Part shown: piece by piece, positions 1-9,060 of the stretch
How positions within the stretch are numbered: the stretch's first letter is position 1
How the letters are laid out: each line of letters opens with the position of its first letter
Assembly: GCA_002344795.1 (NCBI GenBank)
Contig: DDUM01000041.1
Span: forward strand, 1 to 36,872
Reading direction: 5' to 3'
Origin: Flammeovirgaceae bacterium UBA2338
GTDB taxonomy: Bacteria; Bacteroidota; Bacteroidia; Cytophagales; Cyclobacteriaceae
DNA length: 36,872 nt
Translations under genes and position numbers: made by a program
Notes under the pieces: generated by a model
Seen by the model: the letters and a program-made list of their open reading frames with translations, nothing else
The model's database searches: none
Told to the model about the DNA's origin: nothing

Positions 1-516
1 TAGTGAAGGTCGCACAAGGATAGCTGCGCGCTCTTCTGAAACTGACGTAGTAGCAGGAAGGGTGATACGAAGATTTTCAAAGGTGAGGTTATTAATGGTA
101 TTGATCGCATGTATTCCTCTTGTATAGGTAGAACCTGTAGGTTCTATCCTTACATTTCGAAACGTAATGAAACTTGAATTATCAAACCGGATAACATAGT
201 TGTTTATGTTGGTTGGCGCAAAAGTTAAAATAACATCCTGGGCATTGCCACTTTCTGCTTCAAAGGTGATTGTATTGGTAGTGGAAGCACCGGGTATTGC
301 ATTAATAACAACTTGTTCGTTATAAGTTCCTGTTTTGATCTTAAACATTACTGGGCTGCTAACCCCTTTTGTTGTCAAATCTGTTACGGCAGCCACCAAG
401 GAGGTATAAGAACCACCACTACCTATAGTATAGGTACCGGAAAGGGGCTGAGCCGTAAGGTGTCCCACTACAAATAGAGATACGGTTAAAAAAAGAAACC
501 TAAGCTTTACAACCAT
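1..516 (-). CDS. Secreted beta-helix-like surface protein, N-terminal part (cut by window edge)
   Basis: This minus-strand reading frame opens with ATG at 516 and stays open for 172 codons to the window edge, so only the N-terminus is visible. Residues 1 to about 23 form a signal peptide: a basic start (MVVKLRF), a hydrophobic core and a likely cleavage after LTAQ. The mature part begins with a GTYTIGSGGSYTSL motif, followed by KTGTYNEQVVI and repeated short hydrophobic strands (ITFEAES, VIRFDNSSFITFRNV). That pattern is typical of right-handed parallel beta-helix proteins exported by Bacteroidetes, which commonly end in a T9SS sorting domain. The C-terminus that would prove this lies outside the window. 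The gene is divergent from the M28 peptidase. The secreted beta-helix reading is an inference from sequence pattern; the enzymatic or adhesive role is unknown. Confidence 0.75.
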   Translation of the reverse strand, partial: MVVKLRFLFLTVSLFVVGHLTAQPLSGTYTIGSGGSYTSLVAAVTDLTTKGVSSPVMFKIKTGTYNEQVVINAIPGASTTNTITFEAESGNAQDVILTFAPTNINNYVIRFDNSSFITFRNVRIEPTGSTYTRGIHAINTINNLTFENLRITLPATTSVSEERAAILVRPSL

Positions 517-607
517 AGTTTAAATTTTTAATAAAAAAGAGCAATCAAAATCTCATCAAGCAAGATAACTGAATAAGAATTCATTTAGGATGGGAACCAT
601 ATTGATT

Positions 608-615
608 TATTTTTG
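608..615 (+). promoter_or_regulatory. Candidate Bacteroidetes -7 promoter element
   Basis: TATTTTTG matches the TAnnTTTG consensus exactly and points toward the M28 peptidase gene. The leader would be about 155 nt. No convincing TTG-type -33 element is seen about 20 bases upstream, so support is weak in this AT-rich spacer. Confidence 0.25.
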
Positions 616-662
616 AACCGGGGTAAAAATGTGATTTTCAAACTTTCCTTAAGAAACACGCA

Positions 663-683
663 CCAAAAAGATATTCTTTTTGG
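663..683. repeat. Perfect 8-bp inverted repeat in the divergent intergenic region
   Basis: CCAAAAAG, a five-base loop ATATT, then CTTTTTGG form a perfect hairpin or operator-like dyad between the two divergent genes starting at 516 and 778. No T-run follows the stem on either strand, so it does not look like an ordinary intrinsic terminator. The remainder of the 517-777 spacer is AT-rich and shows no other gene. Confidence 0.4.
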
Positions 684-777
684 AAAACCAAAAATTCAAT
701 GGCTTTAATACCGCCCACAAAATTAAATTTTACATGGTACCAAACATTTCCTTCCTTTCGCTCAAATTATACCCGAT

Positions 778-2868
778 ATGAGAAATTTAATAAGCCTTTT
801 GTTCGTCATTCTTACCATTTCTTTTGTGCAGGCTCAAAAGGGGTTTGTTGGCACTAATGCCGCTACACAAACCAAAGTAGAGGAAACATTCCTGAAACAA
901 CAGGAGAGTGAACGCTATAAAAATCATTTAAAGAACCTAACGAGAGAGCCGCATATTGCTGGGTCCAAAGCAAACGAAAGAGTGCGTGATTACCTCGTTG
1001 ATGTAATGCGCAAGGCCGGGTTTCAGGTAGAAATTTTTCCTTATGATATTTATTTGCCGGTAATGCCGGGTACCGCTTCCGCGGAATTGGTCACCCCCAT
1101 CCGTTTGCCACTTAACAATCAGGAGTACATCCACAAAGAAGACCCCTTCTCATCTGACCCCACCCTTACAGTCGGATTCAATGCCTACACAGGTACAGGC
1201 AATGTAACCGCTGAAGTAGTTTATGCTAACTATGGTCGCAAAGAGGATTTTGAAAAATTGCAAGCATTGGGTGTTTCCGTAAAAGGAAAGATTGTATTGG
1301 CGCGCTATGGCGGAAACTTTCGTGGTTACAAAGCCAAGTATGCTGAGCAACATGGTGCTGTCGGATTGATTATTTTCACTGACCCAGGCGATAGCGGATA
1401 CGCAAAAGGTCTTGTCTATCCTGATGGCCCCTACTATGACGAAAGCAGTATTCAACGTGGTTCGTTGCTTACAATAGACTGGACGGGTGATCCGCTCACT
1501 CCGTTTGAACCCGCTCTCCCACTGGATGGAAAAAAGAAAATCGTCCGTAAAAAACCCGAGGAAGTAAAAGGTTTGCACACCATACCTGTACTCCCTTTGC
1601 CTTATGGATCGGCAAAAGAAATTTTTGCGCGTATGACAGGCAAACCTGTTCCAGTAGAATGGCAGGGCGGCTTACCTTACACTTATCGACTTGAAGGAGG
1701 AAGTGATTTGACCGTTCGTGTTGACGTAACTCAGAAAATAGAGATACATCGTGTGTATAATGTCGTTGGTACTTTGCAGGGAACAGAGAATCCTGATCAA
1801 TGGATTATTGCAGGGTCACATTACGATGCATGGGCTTTTGGTGCGACTGATCCCAACAGCGGGACCGCTATGTTACTGGCATTAAGTGAATCATTGGGTA
1901 AACTATCACAAGCAGGTTATAAACCCAAACGAACTATTAAAATAGCACACTGGGATGCTGAAGAACAGGGTGTGATCGGTTCTACAGAGTGGGTCGAGCA
2001 GTTTCACGATGAATTGAATGCAAAAGCCGTTGCTTATTTCAATGCCGATGGCGCGGTTACAGGAAGAAATTTTGGAGCAGCTTCCAGTCCATCATTAAAG
2101 GAACTTGCCATCAGTACAACGAAATCTATTGCATTCCCTGATTCTTCAAAATCATTGCATGATGTTTGGCTTGGAACACGCAACACCCCTGAACCTCCAT
2201 TAGGTAATTTGGGTGGCGGATCCGATCACATCGCTTTTTACGCCTACGTGGGAATACCCAGTTGGGGTGGTGGCAGCGGAGGACATAGTATCTACCATTC
2301 AAATTTTGACAGCTTCGCTTACTATGAGCGTTTTTGCGATCCCACCTTTAAAATGGGACCTATGGTAGAGCAGGTGTTTGGTACGATGGCACTGCGACTT
2401 GCCAATGCTGATGTACTGCCTTACGACATCAGTCGTTATGGAACAGATTTGCATACACACTTTGATGGATTACAAAAACTAACCAGCGCTTATGACAAGT
2501 CGGCAACTCCATTTTCATTTGATGCGCTAATAAAAGCGGCAGATGAATTGAAGGCCGTAGGCGAGCAATGCGAAGCGGCATTGAAAACACCAAACTTAAA
2601 AAACAGTAAAGCCATCAATGCAGAACTGATCTCATTGGAACGCCAATGGATTGATAAAGAAGGGATGCCCTATGGAAGTTGGTACCGTTCGTTGTACGCC
2701 TCTCCGGATCCATACAGTGGTTACGCTTCATGGATGTTACCTGCCTTTCAGTATGAAGCTTCTATTCACTCCACTGCAAACTTGAAAAAGTACGAGCAAA
2801 AGCATATGGATGCTATCAATCGCTTGAGAGTTAAGATGGAAAAAATTACGAAGTTGGCACAACAGTAA
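778..2868 (+). CDS. Secreted M28 family (glutamate carboxypeptidase II-like) metallopeptidase
   Basis: The 696-aa protein has a signal peptide (residues 1-20, ending FVQAQ) and is predicted periplasmic or secreted. It has the three-part layout of the M28B subfamily (glutamate carboxypeptidase II, PSMA-like, roughly 700-750 aa): a protease-associated domain at about 120-260, a dinuclear zinc peptidase domain and a helical transferrin-receptor-like dimerisation domain at about 570-690. Visible metal and catalytic residues are H348 (GSHYDAW), D358 (GATDPNSG), the pair E395/E396 (DAEEQG, general base and ligand), D424 (FNADGA) and H507 (IYHSNFDSF), so the enzyme should be active. The family removes C-terminal residues, often glutamate, from peptides. 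Substrate here is unknown. It is monocistronic: divergent from the gene ending at 516 and followed by a terminator at 2890. Confidence 0.93.
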   Translation: MRNLISLLFVILTISFVQAQKGFVGTNAATQTKVEETFLKQQESERYKNHLKNLTREPHIAGSKANERVRDYLVDVMRKAGFQVEIFPYDIYLPVMPGTASAELVTPIRLPLNNQEYIHKEDPFSSDPTLTVGFNAYTGTGNVTAEVVYANYGRKEDFEKLQALGVSVKGKIVLARYGGNFRGYKAKYAEQHGAVGLIIFTDPGDSGYAKGLVYPDGPYYDESSIQRGSLLTIDWTGDPLTPFEPALPLDGKKKIVRKKPEEVKGLHTIPVLPLPYGSAKEIFARMTGKPVPVEWQGGLPYTYRLEGGSDLTVRVDVTQKIEIHRVYNVVGTLQGTENPDQWIIAGSHYDAWAFGATDPNSGTAMLLALSESLGKLSQAGYKPKRTIKIAHWDAEEQGVIGSTEWVEQFHDELNAKAVAYFNADGAVTGRNFGAASSPSLKELAISTTKSIAFPDSSKSLHDVWLGTRNTPEPPLGNLGGGSDHIAFYAYVGIPSWGGGSGGHSIYHSNFDSFAYYERFCDPTFKMGPMVEQVFGTMALRLANADVLPYDISRYGTDLHTHFDGLQKLTSAYDKSATPFSFDALIKAADELKAVGEQCEAALKTPNLKNSKAINAELISLERQWIDKEGMPYGSWYRSLYASPDPYSGYASWMLPAFQYEASIHSTANLKKYEQKHMDAINRLRVKMEKITKLAQQ

Positions 2869-2889
2869 TAAAACTAAAATTGATAATGC

Positions 2890-2919
2890 AAAAAGGGTGG
2901 CTAATGGTCACCCTTTTTT
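2890..2919 (+). terminator. Rho-independent terminator after the M28 peptidase
   Basis: A ten-pair stem (AAAAAGGGTG paired with CACCCTTTTT) with a nine-base loop is followed by a T-rich tail. It begins 21 bases after the stop codon at 2868. The A-tract/T-tract symmetry would also allow some termination from the other strand, but no gene reads in from that side. Confidence 0.85.
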
Positions 2920-3035
2920 GTTTCATCCTCATAATAATATCTGATGGGGTATCACATGTACAACTTCACTTTTCCAGTGCTTCACTTAAACACCTATAGC
3001 AGTAAGAAGTTTCGAAAGCAGGTTAAATTCAGGTG

Positions 3036-3068
3036 TTTTGATCAACAGGCAAACTCATCGTATCTTTA
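3036..3068 (+). promoter_or_regulatory. Candidate promoter (-33 TTTTG, -7 TATCTTTA)
   Basis: TTTTG at 3036-3040 and TATCTTTA at 3061-3068 are separated by 20 bases, which fits the Bacteroidetes TTG-N17-23-TAnnTTTG layout, with one mismatch in the -7 box. Transcription would start at about 3073-3076, on top of the assigned start codon. That implies a leaderless mRNA or use of Met9 (3097). Confidence 0.3.
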
Positions 3069-3072
3069 ACCT

Positions 3073-4293
3073 ATGATTCGCATCATCCTGTGGCTTATGA
3101 TATTGAGCATTTCCGGATTTGCTCAAGTCCCTGTTGACCAAAAAGAAAGCAGTGACTACATGTATTATTATGAAAAGGGAGAACAATTACTCAGCGAAAG
3201 AAAGTACAATGAGGCATTGGTGAATATCAATGAAGCCCTCAACATTTATGCTCTACACCCCGACTCTTATTACACCCGCGGAGCAATAAAAGAGAAACTC
3301 AATGATAAAGAAGGAGCCCTGAGGGATTACACTATCTACCTGGAACTGAAACCCAATCAATTTGATGCATTGTTTCATAAAGCGTTAATCAATTTCGAAC
3401 TGAAGAAATGGGCGCAAGCCAATGCAGATTTTAAGCAGTTGATTACATTACCTACCGGGGAAACAACGAGTATCTATTTCAGGCAGGGACAATTCTCTGA
3501 AGGGACAAACCAGGTGTTTACATCCCATGGCACCAACAAAGCGCATCTCTTCAATTACCTTGGTCTCACTGCTTTTGAAATGGGTCAATACGATGAAGCA
3601 TTGATCCACTTTGATTCAGCCGTGTCTCACAATCCTGATGCTGCTAACTATTATGTCAACGCTGGTCGCAGCCATGAAGCCTTGTCAGAGTTCGAAAAAG
3701 CTAAACAATCCTATCAAACTGCCCTTTTGATTAACCCTGATCACAGCATTGCACAACATAATCTAAGTACACTTAACAGAACACATGGCACTACCCAAGA
3801 GGCTGATCTCTTGCTGGATGAAGTTATTGCTAAGAATCCAGACCTTCCCTTCCCTTATGCTGAACGCGCTTATTATGAAATGAATAATGGCGAGCTGGAA
3901 AATGCACTACGGGATTATAACAAAGCCATCGAACTCGCTCCATCCGTGGGAGATTATTGGCTCAGCCGGGGAATGGTCAAAGAAAAGCTCAATGATTGGG
4001 AGGGTGCTTATCGCGATTATTCACAATCTATTGTACTCAACGAGAAAGATGAAAAGTTATGGTTGGCCAGGGCCAATCTTCTTTTCAATCAGAGTAACTA
4101 TGCTGCAGCCATCAAGGATTATGATGTGGCCATTGTCCTGTATCCATCTTATGCTATTGCTTACTACAACAGAGCACTTGCCAAAAATAAACTGGGAATG
4201 AATGCCAAAGCGTGTGCTGATCTTAAAATTGCAGAAGCGTTGGCCTTCGAAGTTCCGCCCAAAGTAATGAGTGGTATTTGTGGTGTTCAGTAA
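3073..4293 (+). CDS. Secreted tetratricopeptide repeat protein
   Basis: The 406-aa protein starts with a signal peptide (residues 1-18, ending SGFAQ), so it acts in the periplasm or at the outer membrane. The rest is a run of about eight to nine TPR units with the usual spacing of small and aromatic residues, for example YYTRGAIKEKLNDKEGALRDY and the near-repeat YWLSRGMVKEKLNDWEGAYRDY later. TPR arrays are protein-binding scaffolds; nothing here shows an enzymatic domain. The end is convergent with ligD, with a 4-base gap and no clear terminator between them. The partner protein cannot be told from the neighbours. The start at 3073 is plausible because it gives a full signal peptide, although Met9 would leave a shorter one. 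Confidence 0.85.
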   Translation: MIRIILWLMILSISGFAQVPVDQKESSDYMYYYEKGEQLLSERKYNEALVNINEALNIYALHPDSYYTRGAIKEKLNDKEGALRDYTIYLELKPNQFDALFHKALINFELKKWAQANADFKQLITLPTGETTSIYFRQGQFSEGTNQVFTSHGTNKAHLFNYLGLTAFEMGQYDEALIHFDSAVSHNPDAANYYVNAGRSHEALSEFEKAKQSYQTALLINPDHSIAQHNLSTLNRTHGTTQEADLLLDEVIAKNPDLPFPYAERAYYEMNNGELENALRDYNKAIELAPSVGDYWLSRGMVKEKLNDWEGAYRDYSQSIVLNEKDEKLWLARANLLFNQSNYAAAIKDYDVAIVLYPSYAIAYYNRALAKNKLGMNAKACADLKIAEALAFEVPPKVMSGICGVQ

Positions 4294-4297
4294 TCGT

Positions 4298-6607
4298 TCA
4301 CCCCAAATCAGGTCTTAGTCTCACAAACACGGGCTCTCTAAAGTTTTTATCTGGAGTGAACGAAGCAAAAGTTATTTCTACAAAAAGTTTTGGCTCCACC
4401 CAAATACTTACCTTTTCATCCAATACTTTATCCGGCACAGGTTTATCTGTCTCTTTTAATTTTTTAATAAGTTTAAAAATATCATTGATAACCGCATCCG
4501 TAAATCCAGTACCCACCTTTCCCCTGTAAACCAATTTTCCGTCTTCCCATTCTGCAATGTGTAACCCTCCAAAGGCTTTGCTCCTGTTCCCCTTACCTTC
4601 ATTGTAACCAATGATCACACACTCTCTTGTATTGCGAACCTTAACCTTCAACCAGGCATCCGATCGTTTGCCGGGTAAATACCTGCTGGTTTTGTCCTTG
4701 GCCATGATGCCTTCCAAATTGTGCTCTCTCGCTGCCTCAAAGAGCGATAGACCATCCTCAACAAATTCGCTGCTGCGATACGGTGTATCCTTTTTCAGGG
4801 CATCCTTCAGCCATTCCTTGCGCTTCAGAAGCGGCTCGTTGATGAGACTACGACCATCGAGGTACAGACAGTCAAAAACATAACAATACACGGGATTGGA
4901 TTTAGATAATTTTTCAATAGTGTTATCTCCCGAACTCATGAGTCGGTTGATCACTTTTTTGAACTCCGGTTTCCCGGACTTATCCAAACAAACAATCTCT
5001 GCATCAAACAGACCACAATTAGCACGAAACCCTGGTATGTTTAATTCAGGGAATTGTTTCGTGATGTCATTTTGATTTCTGCTTCTAATTTTAATCACGC
5101 CATCCTCCAGTGCGATCAAAGCCCTTATCCCATCCCACTTTACCTCATAGATATATTCATCACCAATGGGTGGTTTGCCTGCACTGCCAGAGAGCATGGG
5201 TTCAATGGGATCATGAAGGAAATTAACCTGAGGCACATCTACTCTTTCCAGGAGCCATTCCTTTTGCTTGATCTTGTAAATACGGTACTCACCATTCATT
5301 TCCTTACTACTCAACCGAAAATAAAATCCATCTTTTTTGTTTTTGGTAATCTGATATTTACCCAAAGCATAGATCCACATGTCTCCACCTCCATATTGCC
5401 CCTTAGGGATTTTACCATCGAATGTCAGGTACTCCATGGGGTGGTCCTCTGTCTGTACAGCCAGTCTTTTTATTCCAGGTAATGGTGGCATGCCACGTGG
5501 TACGGCCCAGGATTTAAGCACTCCGTCTTGCTCCAACCTTAAATCATAATGAAGGTTAGTGGCATGGTGGCGGTGTACCACAAAATTGGTCCCCCCCCCT
5601 TCCAGGATCTTGGCCAGTGGCTCTCTGGTTTTGTTAAAGTCCCTTTTTTTGTCATACGACTCGAGTTGCTCCGGGGTCTTGTGTTTTTTGTTAGATGGAA
5701 GCTTCTTTACTGGCTTTGCTTTTCGTTGTGTATGCAATTCAACAGCGTAGGCATCAATTCCCTCCCATGCATCCCCTTCCTCCAGCACTTTCTCCAGCGC
5801 AGTTCTGATATTAAATTCAAGAGGTGATTTCACATTTGCAAGTTCATCCCATGTCAGCGGCATTGAAACAGGAGCACCTACCCTACCGCGTAAGCTATAC
5901 GGAGAGACAATACTTTGACCTTGCCTGATACGGTAGATATCCATGAGCATCTTACCTTTCCGGGCTTCCTTTTTGATATGGAGGGTGAGCGCTTTGGGTT
6001 TGCTCTCTACATAAGGCTTTGCAATAGATTGAGCTGTTTCAAAAACGGTGGAGAAATCATACTTAGGTTCAATAGGGACACATACATGTACGCCTTTACC
6101 TCCGGTAGTTTTTACAAATGGTGTATATCCGAAATTTTCAAGATATTCCCTCAAATCCAAAGCCACCTCGATTACGTTTTTAAAATCAGAACCCTCAGGC
6201 GGATCCAAATCAAAAACCATGTAATCCGGATTATCAAAATTAGGTTTCCTGCTGTGCAGCTGATGCAACTCCAAAGAAGCAAGATTGGCCAGCCATACCA
6301 AAGAAGCTGGTTCCGTGGCGATGATGTAATCCTTTTCTTCTTTACCCAACTTCACAAACTCCAACCAGTCGGGCGCCCACTCTGGCCTGTTCTTCTGGTA
6401 AAAGTTTTCACCATGTATTCCATCTGGAAAACGGATGAGCGTCAACGCCCTTCCCTTGATGTGATTAAGCAACGTGGGGGCAATCGTCAAGTAATATTGT
6501 ATGATCTCTGCTTTCGTTACCTGATCCTCAGGAAAAAGCACCTTATCCAGATTAGATACTTCAAGCTTCCGTTTTCCTACCTGCGTCCATTGTGTCTTCT
6601 TTGCCAT
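4298..6607 (-). CDS. ligD: Multifunctional DNA ligase D (Pol-PE-Lig)
   Basis: This 769-aa protein carries all three LigD activities of bacterial non-homologous end joining. Residues about 10-290 are the primase-polymerase domain, with catalytic Asp pair D133/D135 (FDLDPP), TGGKGVHV at 168-175 and D223 (LMDIYR). Residues about 340-455 are the 3'-phosphoesterase domain, with H347, H353, D355, R357, H389 and Y393 matching the known active-site set. Residues about 465-769 are the ATP-dependent ligase domain, with adenylation Lys K490 in EVKWDG. The order Pol-PE-Lig is that of mycobacterial LigD, not the PE-Lig-Pol order of Pseudomonas. A run of nine G on the coding strand encodes Gly337-339 in the Pol-PE linker. 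No Ku gene is present in the window. The gene starts 3 bases after the MHS transporter stop, so co-transcription is likely. Confidence 0.96.
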   Translation of the reverse strand: MAKKTQWTQVGKRKLEVSNLDKVLFPEDQVTKAEIIQYYLTIAPTLLNHIKGRALTLIRFPDGIHGENFYQKNRPEWAPDWLEFVKLGKEEKDYIIATEPASLVWLANLASLELHQLHSRKPNFDNPDYMVFDLDPPEGSDFKNVIEVALDLREYLENFGYTPFVKTTGGKGVHVCVPIEPKYDFSTVFETAQSIAKPYVESKPKALTLHIKKEARKGKMLMDIYRIRQGQSIVSPYSLRGRVGAPVSMPLTWDELANVKSPLEFNIRTALEKVLEEGDAWEGIDAYAVELHTQRKAKPVKKLPSNKKHKTPEQLESYDKKRDFNKTREPLAKILEGGGTNFVVHRHHATNLHYDLRLEQDGVLKSWAVPRGMPPLPGIKRLAVQTEDHPMEYLTFDGKIPKGQYGGGDMWIYALGKYQITKNKKDGFYFRLSSKEMNGEYRIYKIKQKEWLLERVDVPQVNFLHDPIEPMLSGSAGKPPIGDEYIYEVKWDGIRALIALEDGVIKIRSRNQNDITKQFPELNIPGFRANCGLFDAEIVCLDKSGKPEFKKVINRLMSSGDNTIEKLSKSNPVYCYVFDCLYLDGRSLINEPLLKRKEWLKDALKKDTPYRSSEFVEDGLSLFEAAREHNLEGIMAKDKTSRYLPGKRSDAWLKVKVRNTRECVIIGYNEGKGNRSKAFGGLHIAEWEDGKLVYRGKVGTGFTDAVINDIFKLIKKLKETDKPVPDKVLDEKVSIWVEPKLFVEITFASFTPDKNFREPVFVRLRPDLG

Positions 6608-6610
6608 AGG

Positions 6611-8113
6611 CTAGGTAATGTCATCAAGTACTTCACCCTTCACCTTATTGCTAAGGAAGATCATACCAATTACAAAACAGACGGCTGCTACACCAATAGG
6701 GTACCATAATCCTGCAAATGGATCGCCTGAGGGCAGTGCATCGGTTTTACTAAATTCATACAGACTGGTAGCAATAAATGGCGTAAGTCCCCCAAAAATT
6801 CCATTCCCGATATGATACGGCAAAGACATGGAGGTATAGCGAATGCGTGTTGGGAAAAGTTCAACCAAAAAAGCTGCAATGGGTCCATATACCATCGTAA
6901 CAAAGATTACCTGTATTGCTACCAGGAAAATCATGTACCAATAAGGAGAAGAACCCAATGTGATTTGTCTTCCTGAGGCAATGCCTGCAACATTGATATT
7001 TTCAGTGAGAAAAGAACCATCAGAATATTCTTTTCTTATGGATACTATTTCTTCGTTGGAGGTACTCTTTGTTTCGTTACTGCTTACTTCTGTTTTGTTT
7101 GTAACATCGGCCAACGCATACATGCTCTTATAAATCGGACGATAGGCGACCACTGCAAGAATCAAACCCGCCATCATGATATACTTCCGACCTACTTTAT
7201 CAGACCATCGTCCAAACACAATGAATAATGGAGTACCAATGAGCAGAGCTGTGGCTATAATATAGTTGGATTGTACAAACTCTACTTTACAAGTGTTTTG
7301 AATAAAGGAAAGAGCATAAAATTGTCCTGTGTACCATACTACTCCCTGTCCGGCAGTAATTCCAAAAAGAGCAATTAGCACCATACGAAGGTTCTCCTTC
7401 TTTCCAAAACTTTCCTTGATAGGATTAACAGAGAGTTTGCCCGCAGCCTTTACCTTCATGAACAATGGTGACTCCTCCATCTTCAATCGAATGTAGATGG
7501 AGATACCTACAAGGATCACTGACAATAAAAATGGTATTCGCCACCCCCACTCGGCAAAGGCATCGCTACTCATCGACTGTCGTACCATCAATATAACTCC
7601 CAATGAAACAAACAATCCTAATGTCGCTGTGGTTTGGATAAAGCTTGTGTAATACCCCCTCTTTGCAGCGGGAGCGTGCTCTGCCACATAGGTAGCGGCT
7701 CCTCCGTATTCACCGCCTAGCGCAAGGCCTTGCACCAGCCTGAGTGTTAAAACTATAATGGGTGCAAACATTCCAATTGATTCATAGCTGGGAACCAAAC
7801 CTATTGCAAAGGTGGAGCCCCCCATCAATACCAGTGTCAGCAAAAAAGTATATTTCCTGCCTACCTTATCACCGAGATGCCCGAAAACCAATGCACCGAA
7901 AGGCCGTACGATAAATCCTGCCGCAAACGTTCCCAGCACGGCAAGAAATGCAGCTGTAGGATTCGAAGAAGGAAAAAATTTAGTGGCCAGAACCGCTGCA
8001 AGACTTCCGAAAATATAAAAATCATACCACTCGATAAGTGTACCCACCGAAGAGGCGCCAATGACGGACCATAACTTTCTTTTTTCTTCTTTGGTAATTA
8101 CGCTGCTCTGCAT
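6611..8113 (-). CDS. MFS transporter, metabolite:H+ symporter (MHS) family
   Basis: This 500-aa inner-membrane protein has the 12-segment MFS pattern. The N-terminal GTLIEWYDFYIFG is typical of the MHS family (ProP, KgtP and shikimate transporters). The loop 2-3 signature GHLGDKVGRK lies at 78-87 and its half-repeat GRWSDKVGRK at 301-310. MHS proteins import organic acids or osmolytes with protons; the substrate cannot be read from the sequence. A hydrophilic stretch at about 335-388 (Ser/Thr/Glu-rich) is inserted in the C-terminal half just before a membrane segment, a longer loop than in the enteric members. It lies between the HDAC-family gene (43-base gap) and ligD (3-base gap). Its ATG is preceded by a short leader shared with the HDAC-family gene. 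Confidence 0.9.
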   Translation of the reverse strand: MQSSVITKEEKRKLWSVIGASSVGTLIEWYDFYIFGSLAAVLATKFFPSSNPTAAFLAVLGTFAAGFIVRPFGALVFGHLGDKVGRKYTFLLTLVLMGGSTFAIGLVPSYESIGMFAPIIVLTLRLVQGLALGGEYGGAATYVAEHAPAAKRGYYTSFIQTTATLGLFVSLGVILMVRQSMSSDAFAEWGWRIPFLLSVILVGISIYIRLKMEESPLFMKVKAAGKLSVNPIKESFGKKENLRMVLIALFGITAGQGVVWYTGQFYALSFIQNTCKVEFVQSNYIIATALLIGTPLFIVFGRWSDKVGRKYIMMAGLILAVVAYRPIYKSMYALADVTNKTEVSSNETKSTSNEEIVSIRKEYSDGSFLTENINVAGIASGRQITLGSSPYWYMIFLVAIQVIFVTMVYGPIAAFLVELFPTRIRYTSMSLPYHIGNGIFGGLTPFIATSLYEFSKTDALPSGDPFAGLWYPIGVAAVCFVIGMIFLSNKVKGEVLDDIT

Positions 8114-8115
8114 TA

Positions 8116-8136
8116 AGCTTAGGGTTAGGTATCCAG
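8116..8136 (-). repeat. Leader repeat copy 1, immediately upstream of the MHS transporter ATG
   Basis: Read on the minus strand, GGATACCTAACCCTAAGCTT ends two to three bases before the ATG at 8113. A copy identical at 18 of 20 positions lies just before the HDAC-family ATG at 9059. Confidence 0.4.
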
Positions 8137-8156
8137 ATTTCTAAATATAAAAAAGA

Positions 8157-9059
8157 TCAAAAGAAAATTTCCTGCGCTAGCCGATATGTATTAGCGTGCG
8201 CTTCAATGATATCCCTAAAATCAGGAGAATAGCCACCTCCCATACTGGCTACCAAAGGAATTCCTGCCACTTTGGCTTCATTCAGCACGATCCTATCCCT
8301 TTCCCTGCAGCCTTCTCTCGTCAAATTCAACCTGCCCAGTTTGTCAGTTTTTAGCACATCCACCCCTGATTGATAGAAGATAAAATCAGGTTGGAACTGC
8401 TCCAGGATATTTTCAAGATTGGTTCTCAACGTTTTTAAATAAAACTGATCCTCGGTTCCATCAGGAAGTCCAATGTCCAAATCTGAATTTTCTTTAACCA
8501 TTGGATAATTGCTTGCACCATGCATACTGAAAGTAAACACCCGAGATTCATTCCGGAATATTTGCGCTGTTCCATTACCCTGATGAACATCTAAGTCCAC
8601 AACCAGTACTTTCGAAGCCAGTTTTTCACTTAGCAAATAATTAGCTGCAATGGCAATGTCATTAAGCAGACAGAAACCTTCACCCTTATAGGTAAAGGCA
8701 TGATGGGTGCCACCAGCTATATTCATCGCCACACCATGGGTAAGTGCATAATGCACACACTGAAGTGTTCCTCCCATAATCATACATTCCCGATCAACTA
8801 ATTCCTGGCTCAAGGGAAATCCCGTCCGTCTGATTTCCCCTGGAGATAAACTAAGTGTCTTTAACTTTTCCCAATAGAGTTTCTCATGCGATGCTAATAT
8901 CCAATTTTCATCCACAGGATCAGGACTAAAGATATTAGATGGAGTGATTGTTCCTTCATGAAGTAGCTGCTGTGGCAGCAGCTCATACTTACTCATGGGA
9001 AAGCGATGATGGAGTGGTAATGACAATACATAAGCGGGATCCCAGGCAACCTTCAGCAT
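8157..9059 (-). CDS. Histone deacetylase family protein (acetoin-utilization/HDAC-like amidohydrolase)
   Basis: A zinc amidohydrolase of the arginase/HDAC fold, about 300 aa. Family motifs are intact: the His pair in GGTHHAF (119-120), FCLLND (130-135), zinc ligands in DLDVHQGNGT (D157, H159), YQSGVDVL (D234) and the transition-state Tyr in MGGGY (Y277), numbered from the ATG chosen here. Bacterial members remove acetyl groups from lysines, polyamines or small amides; the substrate is not predictable. An upstream in-frame TTG at 9062 could add one residue, but the ATG at 9059 is the more natural start. The gene follows the lipoprotein gene by 12 bases and precedes the MHS transporter by 43, so it probably belongs to the same transcript. 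Confidence 0.93.
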   Translation of the reverse strand: MLKVAWDPAYVLSLPLHHRFPMSKYELLPQQLLHEGTITPSNIFSPDPVDENWILASHEKLYWEKLKTLSLSPGEIRRTGFPLSQELVDRECMIMGGTLQCVHYALTHGVAMNIAGGTHHAFTYKGEGFCLLNDIAIAANYLLSEKLASKVLVVDLDVHQGNGTAQIFRNESRVFTFSMHGASNYPMVKENSDLDIGLPDGTEDQFYLKTLRTNLENILEQFQPDFIFYQSGVDVLKTDKLGRLNLTREGCRERDRIVLNEAKVAGIPLVASMGGGYSPDFRDIIEAHANTYRLAQEIFF

Positions 9060-9060
9060 C

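Noticed and set aside
5915..6709. 264-codon open frame on the plus strand
   Set aside because: It lies antisense to the LigD and MHS genes and has no recognisable family; the minus-strand genes explain the region.
8157..8190. A second leader copy upstream of other genes in this run
   Set aside because: I looked for TAACCCTAAGCTT near the other start codons in the run and saw it only at the two places reported.
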